Shown: positions 35,886 through 43,763 of the stretch, piece after piece | How the letters are laid out: the number at the start of each line of letters is the position of its first letter | Position numbering within the stretch: position 1 is the stretch's first letter | Made by a program: the position numbers and the translations under genes | Source of the DNA: Streptomyces sp. NRRL S-1022 | GTDB lineage: Bacteria > Actinomycetota > Actinomycetes > Streptomycetales > Streptomycetaceae | NCBI RefSeq assembly: GCF_000720135.1 | Contig: NZ_JOIU01000015.1 | Span: 186,001-250,000 of the forward strand | Direction of reading: 5' to 3' | DNA length: 64,000 nucleotides | Notes under the pieces: generated by a model | Database searches by the model: none | What the model saw: the letters and a program-made list of their open reading frames with translations, nothing else | What the model was told of the DNA's origin: nothing

Positions 35886-37493
35886 TCACCTCTCCTTCTG
35901 CAGTACGGACAGCGCGGCGATGAGTTGGGCCTGGGGCTCGGGATGGACGTCCAGGGCGTCCAACGGAGCGAGACGCCGCTCGCGTTCGGCGCGCATGACA
36001 CGGTCCACGTGCTCGACGAGCAGCCGCCCGGCGCGGTCGCGCAGCCGCAGCACGCCGTGGGCGCCGAGCCGTTCGGCGAGCCCCTCGCCCGCGGTACGGG
36101 CCCGGCGGCCGCCCAGTACGGCCGTGGCGACCAGCGCGGCGACCACCTCGGGATCGGGCGCGCCGGTGCGCTCCAGGACCCGTACCTCGTCCTCGGCGTA
36201 CTCCTCCAGCTCGCGCCGCCAGCGCCGGACCGCGAGCCCGATACGGTGCTCTGACCGCTCCAGGGACACCTCGCGCCCGGCGAGTTCCGGGGCGTCGGCG
36301 GCGGGCTCGCGCCGCCAGGCGTCGTCGACGCGCTCGTCGGCGGCGGTGACCGCGCAGAGCAACAGCGCGGCCAGGCTTTCCACGAGGGCGTCCAGGAGTT
36401 CCCCGGCGGTGCAGTCCAGGGGGAAGGCGCGCCAGCGTTTGAGGGCGTCCCCGGCGAGTACGGCGCCGGCCTGGAGGCGGGCCCGCACGCGCGCGTGCTC
36501 CTTGTCGTAGGCGGCCTCCACGGCGGAGGTGAGCCGGAGGGCCGCCGCGTACTGGGCGGCGGCGGCGCTGGCCAGCTCGGGCATGCGGGCCTTGAGTGAG
36601 TCGAGGACGCCGTAGGCCGTACGGGCCATGACGTGCTGCCGGGCGGCGGGGTCCTGGGCGTGCTGCACGAGCCAGCTCTTCAGGGGCGCGACCGCGGTGG
36701 CGGGGAGGAGGCCGGCGCCCCAGGCCGACTCGGGCAGCTCGGGCACGGTGAAGCGGGGTACGTCGCCGAGCCCGGCCTTGGTGAGCAGCGCGCCGTACTG
36801 CCGGGAGACCTCGGAGACGACCTGGTGGGGCACCCGGTCCAGGACGGTGACGAGGGTCGCGTCGTACTCCTTGGCGGTGCGCAGCAGGTGCCAGGGGACG
36901 GCATCGGCGTAGCGGGCGGCCGTGGTGACCATGATCCAGATGTCGGCGGCGCAGATCAGTTCCGCGGCGAGGACGCGGTTGTCGGCGATCAGCGAGTCGA
37001 CGTCGGGGGCGTCGAGGAGGGCGAGCCCGCGCGGGAGGGTGTCGGCGGTCTCGACGCGCAGCACGCGCGCGGGTTCCTCCTCGGAGATCACCAGTTCGTC
37101 GGCGGGGTCCTGGTGCGGTACCCACACGCGGGTGAGCTGAGGGAGCACGCGCATGCCGCTGAACCAGTGGTGATCCTCCGGATGGCAGACCAGCACCGGC
37201 GTCCGGGTGGTCGGCCGGAGTACACCGGCCTCGCTCACGCGCCGGCCCACGAGGGAGTTGACGAGCGTCGACTTGCCCGCGCCGGTGGAGCCGCCGATGA
37301 CGGCCAGCAACGGCGCCTCGGGCTCCCGTAGTCGGGGCACGAGATAGTCGTCGAGCTGCGCAAGGAGTTCGTCGCGATTGGCACGCGCACGTGGCGCCCC
37401 CGCGAGGGGCAGCGGAAAGCGTGCGGCGGCGACACGGTCGCGCAGAGCGGAGAGTGTGTCGAGCAGCTGAGGCCGTACGTCCAAGGTCACCAC
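35886..37493 (-). CDS. dynA: Dynamin-like GTPase DynA
   Basis: This is a GTPase of about 535 residues. The P-loop is [19 protein letters not shown], the switch region includes [20 protein letters not shown] is the G3 motif and VTVLDRVP a G4-like motif. No membrane helices are present, so it depends on DynB for membrane recruitment, as known for the S. venezuelae pair. I place the start at GTG 37493 (or the adjacent GTG 37490). The open frame to 37640 has no ribosome site, and a TAAAAT -10-like element ends 16 nt upstream. The stop lies 3 nt before dynB. Confidence 0.8.
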   Translation of the reverse strand: MVTLDVRPQLLDTLSALRDRVAAARFPLPLAGAPRARANRDELLAQLDDYLVPRLREPEAPLLAVIGGSTGAGKSTLVNSLVGRRVSEAGVLRPTTRTPVLVCHPEDHHWFSGMRVLPQLTRVWVPHQDPADELVISEEEPARVLRVETADTLPRGLALLDAPDVDSLIADNRVLAAELICAADIWIMVTTAARYADAVPWHLLRTAKEYDATLVTVLDRVPHQVVSEVSRQYGALLTKAGLGDVPRFTVPELPESAWGAGLLPATAVAPLKSWLVQHAQDPAARQHVMARTAYGVLDSLKARMPELASAAAAQYAAALRLTSAVEAAYDKEHARVRARLQAGAVLAGDALKRWRAFPLDCTAGELLDALVESLAALLLCAVTAADERVDDAWRREPAADAPELAGREVSLERSEHRIGLAVRRWRRELEEYAEDEVRVLERTGAPDPEVVAALVATAVLGGRRARTAGEGLAERLGAHGVLRLRDRAGRLLVEHVDRVMRAERERRLAPLDALDVHPEPQAQLIAALSVLQKER

Positions 37494-37813
37494 ATGCGAA
37501 GAATGCCCAATTTTAGGGGAATTCTGAAGCATATGGACATGTCTGCGCGCCGACGGAACAGAACGGGCGGAAGGGACGACCAGGACATGGGCACAGGCCA
37601 GGCATAACGAGTGCACAACACCCGGTGCGTCGGACGCCAAAAGCGGTGCACGATTCGTACCTGCCTGCGATTATCAGGACCGCTTCACCGAACCTCCACA
37701 TCGAGCCACGGAGGCGAAGCGACAGGGTCAAGGAACCGGGAGCCCTATCCTTGACCCCGGCAACGTCACGGATCAGCCCACCCCAGGGCACCGCACACGA
37801 GGCCACCCCACCG
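37494..37813. other. Intergenic region upstream of dynA and tRNA-Arg
   Basis: These are 320 nt without a credible gene. The region contains the dynA upstream region (minus-strand TAAAAT at 37510-37515). It also holds a perfect 9-bp inverted repeat, GGGTCAAGG at 37725-37733 with CCTTGACCC at 37749-37757, ahead of the tRNA. AT content is higher than in flanking genes. Confidence 0.6.
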
Positions 37814-37889
37814 GCCCCCGTAGCTCAGTGGATAGAGCAGGCGCCTTCTAAGCGCTTGGCCGCAGGTTCGAGTCCTGCCGGGGGCGCCA
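37814..37889 (+). tRNA. tRNA-Arg (anticodon UCU)
   Basis: A full cloverleaf is visible over 76 nt. Acceptor GCCCCCG pairs with CGGGGGC, the D arm is GCTC/GAGC, and the anticodon stem GGCGC pairs with GCGCT (one G-U). The loop is CTTCTAA with anticodon TCT, the T arm is GCAGG-TTCGAGT-CCTGC, and the CCA end is encoded. It decodes AGA, a rare codon here. tRNA 3' ends are common integration sites, and a decayed integrase lies just downstream. Confidence 0.95.
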
Positions 37890-37903
37890 TCTCCCACCTG
37901 CAA

Positions 37904-37939
37904 AAACGCCCCGGAGGGCAGCTTCCCTCCAGGGCGTTT
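37904..37939 (+). terminator. Hairpin terminator after tRNA-Arg
   Basis: AAACGCCC-C-GGAGGG pairs with CCCTCC-A-GGGCGTTT around a 6-nt loop: 14 pairs with one mismatch. It lies 15 nt after the tRNA. It is symmetric enough to stop transcripts from both sides. Confidence 0.75.
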
Positions 37940-37976
37940 CGTCTCTCTGGCGGCAACGCTGACGGCAACGGCCCCG

Positions 37977-38345
37977 TCACGCTTGTGCCGGCAGGCTTCC
38001 CGGCCGAGCAAAGGCGGTCCGCTTCTCGGTCATGTCGGCATGCGCGTAGCCGTGCATGGTCACCTCCAGCGCACTGTGCCCGACAATGTCCCGGACGGCG
38101 TACGGCGGGATACCGATGCCCAGCAGCAAGGGCACGTGGGGGTGCCGGAGATTCGTGACAGCGGATGTCCAAGCCCGGCCGCTCGCGGATCGGGGAGAAG
38201 TGCCGGTTGAGGTTCCACGGCTCCATGGATCTCCAACGAGCCGTTCTCCGGGTCGACGTCGGCCCAGCGGAGGGCGCGGACGTACGCGTCACCTGGACGG
38301 TCGTCGTCCACCTCGGTGAGGAGACGCCTGACGTCCGCGGCCGGC
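37977..38345 (-). pseudogene. Remnant of a tyrosine site-specific integrase
   Basis: C-terminal integrase signal is split over three frames. SLEI preceded by VRALRWADVDPENG lies near 38250-38310. PWNLNRHFSPIRERPGLDIR follows (about 38170-38225). LRHPHVPLLL (box with catalytic Arg), VRDIVGHSALEVTMHGYAHAD (split here; catalytic Tyr in GYAHAD) then run to the stop at 37977. The sequence CACGAATCTCCGG has one extra base within the expected HDLRH box. The region between the first two blocks is also shortened. The N-terminal half is gone. With the tRNA 90 nt away, this is the scar of an integrated element. Confidence 0.7.
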
Positions 38346-38535
38346 AGGCCCGCGGACGCGGTACCCGCGGAGTCTGGACGACAGTGGCCCAGCCGCAGGC
38401 AGACCCCGCCGCTCAGCAGGGCCGAGGGATCTCGTGCTCCTGCAAGACATCGGCGTAGCGCGCCAGCAGGGCGTCGAGGCTCATCAAGAGCAGGTCGGCC
38501 GAGTCCTGGGCCTCGCCAGGTCGCCACGCTCGCAG

Positions 38536-38711
38536 TCAACGGCGGAACTCCTGAGGCGGCGGCTCCCTGACGGCCAGCGGCAGCGGCCAGCCGGCGCAGG
38601 CCACCAGTGCGCTGCCGACCTCGGTGAGGAAGAGACCGGTGCTGCGGGCGGCGGCGAAGTCCCCGCCCGGGCTGCGATCCGCAGCGCCTCGACGATCTTG
38701 TCATCAGTCAC
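38536..38711 (-). pseudogene. Frameshifted small hypothetical gene
   Basis: It begins GTG 38711 with VTDDKIVEALRIAARA, then coding signal continues in the +1 frame (GDFAAARSTGLFLTEVGSAL, then VREPPPQEFRR) to a TGA at 38536-38538. Third-position GC is high in both pieces. Restoring one base would give about 58 residues. No family is recognised. It may be a cargo remnant of the element that carried the nearby integrase. Confidence 0.4.
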
Positions 38712-38774
38712 GGACCAGACTCTCAGCCCGAGTGGCCGGACGTGCCAGATGCCCGGCCGGTACCAAGCGTCGGT

Positions 38775-38888
38775 CTACCTGCGGCGCCGGATGTACCAGC
38801 CCGCCACGAGCACGATGAGGATGCCGACGACGAACGCCCACACCGTGACGGTGGCGTCGTACGAGCGGTAGGCCACGAGAGCATGCAT
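38775..38888 (-). CDS. Possible 37-residue single-helix membrane peptide
   Basis: ATG 38888 opens a short frame: MHALVAYRSYDATV, then a hydrophobic helix (VWAFVVGILIVLVAGWY) and a basic tail IRRRR. Third positions are nearly all G or C, unlike neighbouring non-coding sequence. A GGAG lies too close to the ATG, so translation may start at GTG 38876 instead. The pattern fits a small inner-membrane protein; function unknown. Confidence 0.4.
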   Translation of the reverse strand: MHALVAYRSYDATVTVWAFVVGILIVLVAGWYIRRRR

Positions 38889-39126
38889 GCTCCGACGGAT
38901 ACCCGGGACGGTCCCGCGCAGGCGAAGGCCGTCCGGGATCGAGGTGATGCCGGCTCTGTTCGAGGGTGGGTGGGGGGTGCGTCAGCTTGGGGGCTCGCTC
39001 GGCTGCGTTCCAGTTTGGTCTCTGCCGGTTGGGAAAGCGCAGGTCAGGGGCTTGGGGTGGGTCGTCTCGTGTGGATCTGTGCCCACGGCCACAGCAAAGG
39101 GCGCGCGAATAGGCTCATACTGAGCC

Positions 39127-39348
39127 ATGACAAAGCCTGCTGCGCCGAAGCGTCATCTGCCCACCAGCCCCTTCAAGGCCCCGGTTCCACCGGCCCCCAA
39201 GCACTTCGCCATGGGTGATCAGGTCACGCACGACATGTACGGCCTCGGCCGGGTGATCGGCATCGAGGAAGGTGTCGCGGCGCTCGTGGATTTCGGTTCG
39301 GTCCAGGTGCGGGTCCTGAGCCCGTACGCCAAGATGACCAAGCTGTAG
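39127..39348 (+). CDS. Conserved small protein, unknown function
   Basis: This is a 73-residue protein. A Pro-rich start (KPAAPKRHLPTSPFKAP) leads into a small beta-domain, GDQVTHDMYGLGRVIGIEE to VDFGSVQVRVL. The domain resembles the SH3-like/CarD-like folds used for protein or nucleic-acid binding. This resemblance is only in pattern. No ribosome site precedes ATG 39127; CATACT ends 5 nt upstream, so it may be leaderless. Confidence 0.65.
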   Translation: MTKPAAPKRHLPTSPFKAPVPPAPKHFAMGDQVTHDMYGLGRVIGIEEGVAALVDFGSVQVRVLSPYAKMTKL

Positions 39349-39420
39349 AACCGCTGTGCCCGGTCACGGCACACCAGGACCCTGCGGGGACCTGCAACGA
39401 AAGAGAGCCCTCCCATCGAT

Positions 39421-39576
39421 CTGACATCGCTGTTCTCCGCCCCGGAAGGCCAGCCGCGCCGCGCCGCCGCCGCTACGTCGCCCGCGCCGGCGACCAACCC
39501 CTTCCAGGCCCCCGACTTCGGGGAAGAGGAGACCTGGCCGCTTGAGGACGCACAGGCGGCCTGCCTCCACGAGTGA
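39421..39576 (+). CDS. Possible small Pro/Ala-rich ORF with unclear start
   Basis: From about 39415 to the TGA at 39574-39576 there is a high-GC3 frame (LTSLFSAPEGQPRRAAAATS, then NPFQAPDFGEEETWPLED). No ATG, GTG or TTG opens it. The first possible initiator is a CTG at 39421. The frame is the same as that of the preceding 73-residue gene and is separated from it by an amber stop and 24 codons. Either an unusual start is used or this is a remnant. Confidence 0.3.
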   Translation: MTSLFSAPEGQPRRAAAATSPAPATNPFQAPDFGEEETWPLEDAQAACLHE

Positions 39577-39764
39577 CGGTGGCGCCGGGCACGGCTCAGC
39601 GCCGCCGGCTCGCCTGATCCGAGGCGGGGCAGGCCCGTGAGTGGCGCGCCCCGCCCCCGTCGGCGGAGGTACCGGCCCGCCACCGGCACACGAGCAAGCC
39701 CGCACAGCCCGGCACACGAGCAAGCCCGCACGGGTGGCTGCCCTGCGCGCAGCCCGGCACGCGT

Positions 39765-39811
39765 GAGCCCCGGACGCCCCCCTTGGTGAGCAAGGGCAGG
39801 CGCCGGGGCTC
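39765..39811 (-). terminator. Hairpin terminator downstream of the M64-like peptidase
   Basis: GAGCCCCGG-A-CGCC at 39765-39778 pairs with GGCG-CCGGGGCTC at 39799-39811, with a loop of about 20 nt. It lies 18 nt past the stop of the minus-strand gene. Confidence 0.65.
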
Positions 39812-39828
39812 CGGCCGGCGCCGGGATC

Positions 39829-41739
39829 TCAGGTGATGCCGAGCTGGAACCAGCCGGCCCAGCCGCCCGACGCGTCCCACCACGTGCTGTAGACGGTTCC
39901 GTCCGTGCCGACCGCGAACAGGTCCAGGTGCTCGGTGACCCGGGTCAGTGCGGCGATCTGGCTGCCGGGCTTGGCAACACCGCCGGACACGTTGAACCAC
40001 GCCGCCCAGCCCGTGGTGTCGTGCCACCAGGTGGAGTAGATCCGGTTGTCGGTGCCGACCACGAACAGGTCCATGTGGTTCGTGTAGCGCACCACGGCCG
40101 TGACCGGTGAGCCCGCCGACGCGACGCCCCCGGACACCTGGAACCACCCCGCCCAGCCGCTGCGCGCGTCCCACCACGTCGACATGATCTTTCCGTCGGA
40201 CGCCGTGGTGAACAGGTCCAGGTGGTCGCGGTGGCGGGCGACGGCCGTGACGGTGGCGTCGGGCCGGCAGGTGATGCCCGGCAGGGGGAACCACGTCGAC
40301 CAGCCGGAGCGCTCGTCCCACCAGGCGCTGTAGACGCGGTTGTCCGTGCCCACCGTGAAGACGTCGAGGTGGAAGGGGTAGCGCGCCACGGCCGTGACGG
40401 TGGCGCCGTTCGCCGCGACACCGCCGCTGATCTGGAACCAGTCGGACGCCCAGCCGGTACGGGCGTCCCACCACGTCGACATGGTCCGGCCGTCGGACGC
40501 CGTGGTGAACAGGTCCAGGTGGTCGGAGTACCGGCTGACGACGTTGACCGTCGAACCGGGGCGCGCGACCAGGCTGCCGACCCGGAACCAGCTCGCCCAG
40601 CCGGTCGACTGGTCCCACCAGGTGCTCCAGATCCGGTTGTCGGTGCCGACGACGAACAGGTCGAGGTGGCCGGCGTAGCGTGCGATCGAGGTGACCGGCG
40701 CGCCCGTGCCGCCGGGAGAGGCGAAGCCCCCGGAGACCTGGAACCACCCGGCCCAACCGCTGCTCGCGTCCCACCAGTCGGACATGGTGCGCCCGTCCGC
40801 GGCCACGGCGAAGACGTCCAGGTGCTCGGGGTAGCGGGCGACGACGCTGATCGGTGTGCGGTCACGGGCGGGCAGGGTGGCGAGGGGACCGATCCGGTTC
40901 CAGATCACCTGTCGGCACACCCGGCAGAACGGGACCCCCAACTCCCGCATCTTGCAGGTGTACTCGGGCCGGTAGGCGCCGCAGTGGTAGTAGTGCGCGC
41001 CTTCGAAGAGGCCGACCGTGCCGGCGGGTACCGGGCTGGGCCGTGTGTCCACCGTCGAGCAGCCGGGGTTGCTCATGGTGGGCAGGGCCGTGCTCGCGGC
41101 GACCGCCCAACCCCACTTCAGGGTGGCGCGGTTGGTGTTCAGCGTGACGTTCGGCTCGCCCGGCTCCCCCGCCGGGTGGTGGTCGTGCCCGGTCTCGTTG
41201 CCGCCGGCGTAGTACGCGTACTCGTCCGCCAGCCCGTACGCCGTGTGCCCGACCTCGTGGATGGCGATCTCGGTCGCGCCGTTCGCGAGGGAGTACGTGC
41301 CGACCGAGCCGCCGCTTCCGCCGTAGACCGTGGAGTTCACCACGACGATGGCGACGGAGAACTCCGGCACCTGGGCCGCGGCCGTCTGCAGGACCGTGGA
41401 GTTGTTGCACACCAGCAGCCGCCGGACGCCGTTCGCGCCGAACGTGGAGTCGAAGTAGGTGCGGGCCGTCGCGCCGGTGCCCCCGGCGCCCACGGGGTCG
41501 TCGGCGCCCGGGTCGGTGGAGGTGACGTTGACCCGCCAGATGTTGATGGCCGGCCCCAGTTCGTTGTAGGGCGCGGTCGCGGTCAGTGCGTTGACGAAGT
41601 CCTTGCAGGCGGTGTTGAAGTCGGTCTGCTGCGCGGCGGTGAAGCCGTCGCCCAGCAGCACGATGGTGAAGGCGCGGTTGCGGGGTGCGGAGCCGAAGAT
41701 CTGGGTGCGGCCCTGGACGGTGCCGTCGGAGGTGGTCAT
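39829..41739 (-). CDS. M64-type metallopeptidase fused to a seven-repeat beta-propeller
   Basis: This is a 636-residue protein. An N-terminal peptidase of the IgA-peptidase M64 family carries the zinc motif HEVGH (residues 161-165, in EIAIHEVGHTAYGLADEY), and a downstream Cys-rich segment includes CKMRELGVPFCRVCRQ. Seven repeats of about 49 residues follow (about 293-636), each with HLDLF, GTDxRI and STWWD-GWAxWF, like a closed seven-bladed propeller used for glycan binding. There is no signal peptide, which is unexpected for such a protease. It starts 10 nt after the stop of the small upstream gene and is co-transcribed with it. Confidence 0.8.
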   Translation of the reverse strand: MTTSDGTVQGRTQIFGSAPRNRAFTIVLLGDGFTAAQQTDFNTACKDFVNALTATAPYNELGPAINIWRVNVTSTDPGADDPVGAGGTGATARTYFDSTFGANGVRRLLVCNNSTVLQTAAAQVPEFSVAIVVVNSTVYGGSGGSVGTYSLANGATEIAIHEVGHTAYGLADEYAYYAGGNETGHDHHPAGEPGEPNVTLNTNRATLKWGWAVAASTALPTMSNPGCSTVDTRPSPVPAGTVGLFEGAHYYHCGAYRPEYTCKMRELGVPFCRVCRQVIWNRIGPLATLPARDRTPISVVARYPEHLDVFAVAADGRTMSDWWDASSGWAGWFQVSGGFASPGGTGAPVTSIARYAGHLDLFVVGTDNRIWSTWWDQSTGWASWFRVGSLVARPGSTVNVVSRYSDHLDLFTTASDGRTMSTWWDARTGWASDWFQISGGVAANGATVTAVARYPFHLDVFTVGTDNRVYSAWWDERSGWSTWFPLPGITCRPDATVTAVARHRDHLDLFTTASDGKIMSTWWDARSGWAGWFQVSGGVASAGSPVTAVVRYTNHMDLFVVGTDNRIYSTWWHDTTGWAAWFNVSGGVAKPGSQIAALTRVTEHLDLFAVGTDGTVYSTWWDASGGWAGWFQLGIT

Positions 41740-41748
41740 CCCGGCCCC

Positions 41749-42195
41749 TCAGCGTTCGAGCCGGAAGGTGGCGAGGTCGACGTCCTGCGTCGCGCCGGGC
41801 GGCGGACTCGTCGCGCCTCCGGGGGCGAATCGCGCCTCGGGGGCCGCGGGGGCGACGCGGACCACGGCGACCTGTGCGGCCTCGTCCGGTGCGGGGAGGA
41901 GGACGGTGAAGGCACCGTGTGCCTCGACGTCGACCCGGGTGATCGGTTCGGAGTGGTCTTCGGGGAAGACCTCGGCGCTCTCCCGGAAGGCGCCGCGTGC
42001 GGGGACGCGGGCGAGGCGCCGCCCCTTGTCGTCGCGTGTCTCGACGAAATTGCCGGGACGTACCTCGGGATGGGCGTCGAAGCCGCTGATGACCGCGTCG
42101 ACCGGCTGCTGGGAGACGAGTCGGACGTTGTCGCCCTCGTACTCGAAGATCAGGCGGACGGCTCGGGCGGTGGGCGTCTGTTGCGGGCCGGCCAT
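41749..42195 (-). CDS. Small protein co-transcribed with the M64-like peptidase
   Basis: This is a 148-residue soluble protein beginning MAGPQQTPTARAVRLIFEYE. It appears beta-rich with a Pro-rich C-terminus and has no signal peptide. ATG 42195 has GGAGGAG 5 nt upstream, preferred to the longer frame to 42276. Tight spacing to the peptidase gene suggests a partner such as an inhibitor, chaperone or immunity-like factor. That is inference; no family is recognised. Confidence 0.7.
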   Translation of the reverse strand: MAGPQQTPTARAVRLIFEYEGDNVRLVSQQPVDAVISGFDAHPEVRPGNFVETRDDKGRRLARVPARGAFRESAEVFPEDHSEPITRVDVEAHGAFTVLLPAPDEAAQVAVVRVAPAAPEARFAPGGATSPPPGATQDVDLATFRLER

Positions 42196-42446
42196 GGTGG
42201 CTCCTCCCCCGGAGACTGTGATGTCCCGAGATGTTCCCTGTCCGTGAGGTGCCGTGGAAGGCTGCGGTGCGCCCACGGCCGGGAAGTCACACCGGAGCGC
42301 TGCGTCCCGTCTAACGAGGGCTCACACAACGGGCTTAGCCGGTCCGACGGGAGGGGGAGCGCGGTGCGGCGCGACGGGGTCGCCGGAGAAAGCGCCGGAC
42401 TCCCAGGGGGAACCGTGCGCGTTTGTCACACTTTAAGATTGTCTCC

Positions 42447-42912
42447 ATGGTATCCCTGTCCGATCACGGGCGCTTGCCGGCTCGGGACCGGGTGCGTCTC
42501 GGGCGGGGCGCCTTTCCGTGCCGGCCGTCTCGGCCATCGTCGTCGGCGGCTTCCTCGCCACGTCGGTGCCCGCTCACGCCGCCACGCCGGCCGGCCGGAG
42601 CGCCGTTGCGGCCAAGGCCACCGTCACCTGCAACCAGAAGGAGATGCGCAAGGAGATCGCCCGCCTCAAGACCAAGGCGGCGGAGCTGAAGCGGCTGGGG
42701 GAGACCGCGGCGGCCAGGAAGGCGCTGAGCGACGCGGCGGCCCTCCAGAAACGGCTCGACCTGTGCATCAAGACCAGAACGAGCAGACCAAGCCGTTCCC
42801 CGGCCCCGCGCCTCCCGCGCCTCCCGCGCCTCCCGCGCCTCCCGCGCCACGATGTCACCCGGAACGTTTCCGCTGGTCAGCGCAGGCGTTGCATGATCCC
42901 TCACTTCGGTGA
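42447..42912 (+). pseudogene. Frame-disrupted small secreted coiled-coil protein
   Basis: TAAGAT at 42434-42439, then 7 nt, then ATG 42447 looks like a leaderless start (MVSLSDHGRLPARDRVRLG). A signal-peptide core and AxA site (VGGFLATSVPAHAA) lie in the next frame from about 42515. That frame continues through QKEMRKEIARLKTKAAELK, a short coiled coil, to CIK near 42775. High-GC3 signal then moves to a third frame: DQNEQTKPFPGPAPPAPPAP with a Pro-Ala tail to the TGA at 42910-42912. Two indels would restore about 155 residues. Decay, phase variation or sequencing error are all possible. Confidence 0.45.
42808..42843 (+). repeat. Four-copy 9-bp tandem repeat (GCGCCTCCC)
   Basis: Four perfect copies of GCGCCTCCC form the Pro-Ala-Pro tail of the disrupted secreted-protein gene. 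They do not change its frame, because 9 is a multiple of 3, but would vary tail length. Confidence 0.85.
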
Positions 42913-43001
42913 AGCGGACCGGTGTCCCGCAACGGGTGCGGGCGGGACGCGGTTGCTCTGGTGTCCATCCGGCGACCATCAGCAGGGGAACGACCTTGGC
43001 C

Positions 43002-43460
43002 ATGCCGTGCCTCAAGCGCCTCGTTGCAGGCGTTGCCGCGACCGCGGCCTTCACTCTCACCGCGCCGACGACTGCACACGCCACCGCCGTCGGCTCGACG
43101 CCGGTGCGTACGTTCGAATACAGCGTGGGCGGTATGACGATGAAGGTGCCGACCGGCTGCATGTTCACGCACATCATCCGCGGCACCGGCAGGAAGATCA
43201 CGTATCAGAACGCCGGTGTCGACTGTGCGTTCGTCGCCGCGCTCAGCAGCGGCTTCTGCAACTGGCGCATCGACTTCGCCTATGCCGACACCGACAACCG
43301 GACCTACCGGACTTCACGTGGCAGAACACACAGTGAGTGCAAGATCGACCCCATGCGGAACAACTCTCCCCAGAAGCTGCCTCGTTATGGCAGGGCGTGC
43401 GCTCGCCTCTACGTCAACGGAGTCCAGCGCGTGAGTCAGTGTCACCACATCACCAAGTGA
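43002..43460 (+). CDS. Small secreted cysteine-containing protein
   Basis: This is a 152-residue protein with a signal peptide (MPCLKRLVAGVAATAAFTLT, then APTTAHA with AxA cleavage). The mature part of about 120 residues has six cysteines, enough for three disulfides, and basic patches near the C-terminus. ATG 43002 follows AGGGGAACG; the frame is open upstream to 42909. I recognise no domain. Size and cysteine pattern suggest an inhibitor or small lectin-like fold, unproven. Confidence 0.75.
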   Translation: MPCLKRLVAGVAATAAFTLTAPTTAHATAVGSTPVRTFEYSVGGMTMKVPTGCMFTHIIRGTGRKITYQNAGVDCAFVAALSSGFCNWRIDFAYADTDNRTYRTSRGRTHSECKIDPMRNNSPQKLPRYGRACARLYVNGVQRVSQCHHITK

Positions 43461-43468
43461 GGTCGTCC

Positions 43469-43690
43469 ATGACCGATCAGCAGGACCCGGAGCGCAGTCA
43501 GCGGTGGGCATCGCGGCGTCGGATCGGGGCTCTCGCGTTCGTCGGAGGGCTTGTCGGGACGTTGGGGTTCTTCGCCTTCTTTCCGGGGCTCCCCCATGTC
43601 ATCGACTGGGGAGCGGTGCTCGTGGCGCTCGCCGTCGGGGCGGTCGTGCGGTGGGGGTGGCTGGCGTGGGTGAGGAGACACGCGAGGTGA
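43469..43690 (+). CDS. Small two-helix membrane protein
   Basis: This is a 73-residue protein beginning MTDQQDPERSQRW with two hydrophobic segments (about residues 19-39 and 44-62) and basic ends. It lies 8 nt after the secreted-protein gene, with GAGG upstream of ATG 43469, so the two are probably co-transcribed. Confidence 0.7.
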   Translation: MTDQQDPERSQRWASRRRIGALAFVGGLVGTLGFFAFFPGLPHVIDWGAVLVALAVGAVVRWGWLAWVRRHAR

Positions 43691-43763
43691 AGGGGGCCTC
43701 GTGCACCTCGGCCGGGAGCCGGGATCACGAGGTCGCTACAGTCGCCCCCGGAAGGGAGACGAC

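Noticed and set aside
33234..36254. 1006-residue plus-strand frame over dynB and dynA
   Set aside because: It is a mirror of two dynamin GTPases with clear P-loops. The repeat region helps keep it open.
37865..37889. tRNA 3' end as one arm of an attachment-site pair
   Set aside because: I looked for a second copy of the T-arm/acceptor sequence downstream within the window and saw none, so no att pair is claimed.
42254..42436. 60-residue plus-strand ORF before the disrupted secreted gene
   Set aside because: It has no third-position bias, no ribosome site and no recognisable feature.
40222..42912. 896-residue plus-strand frame over the peptidase
   Set aside because: It is antisense to the M64-like gene and its partner. 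Only its last part (after about 42775) overlaps genuine coding signal, described with the disrupted secreted gene.
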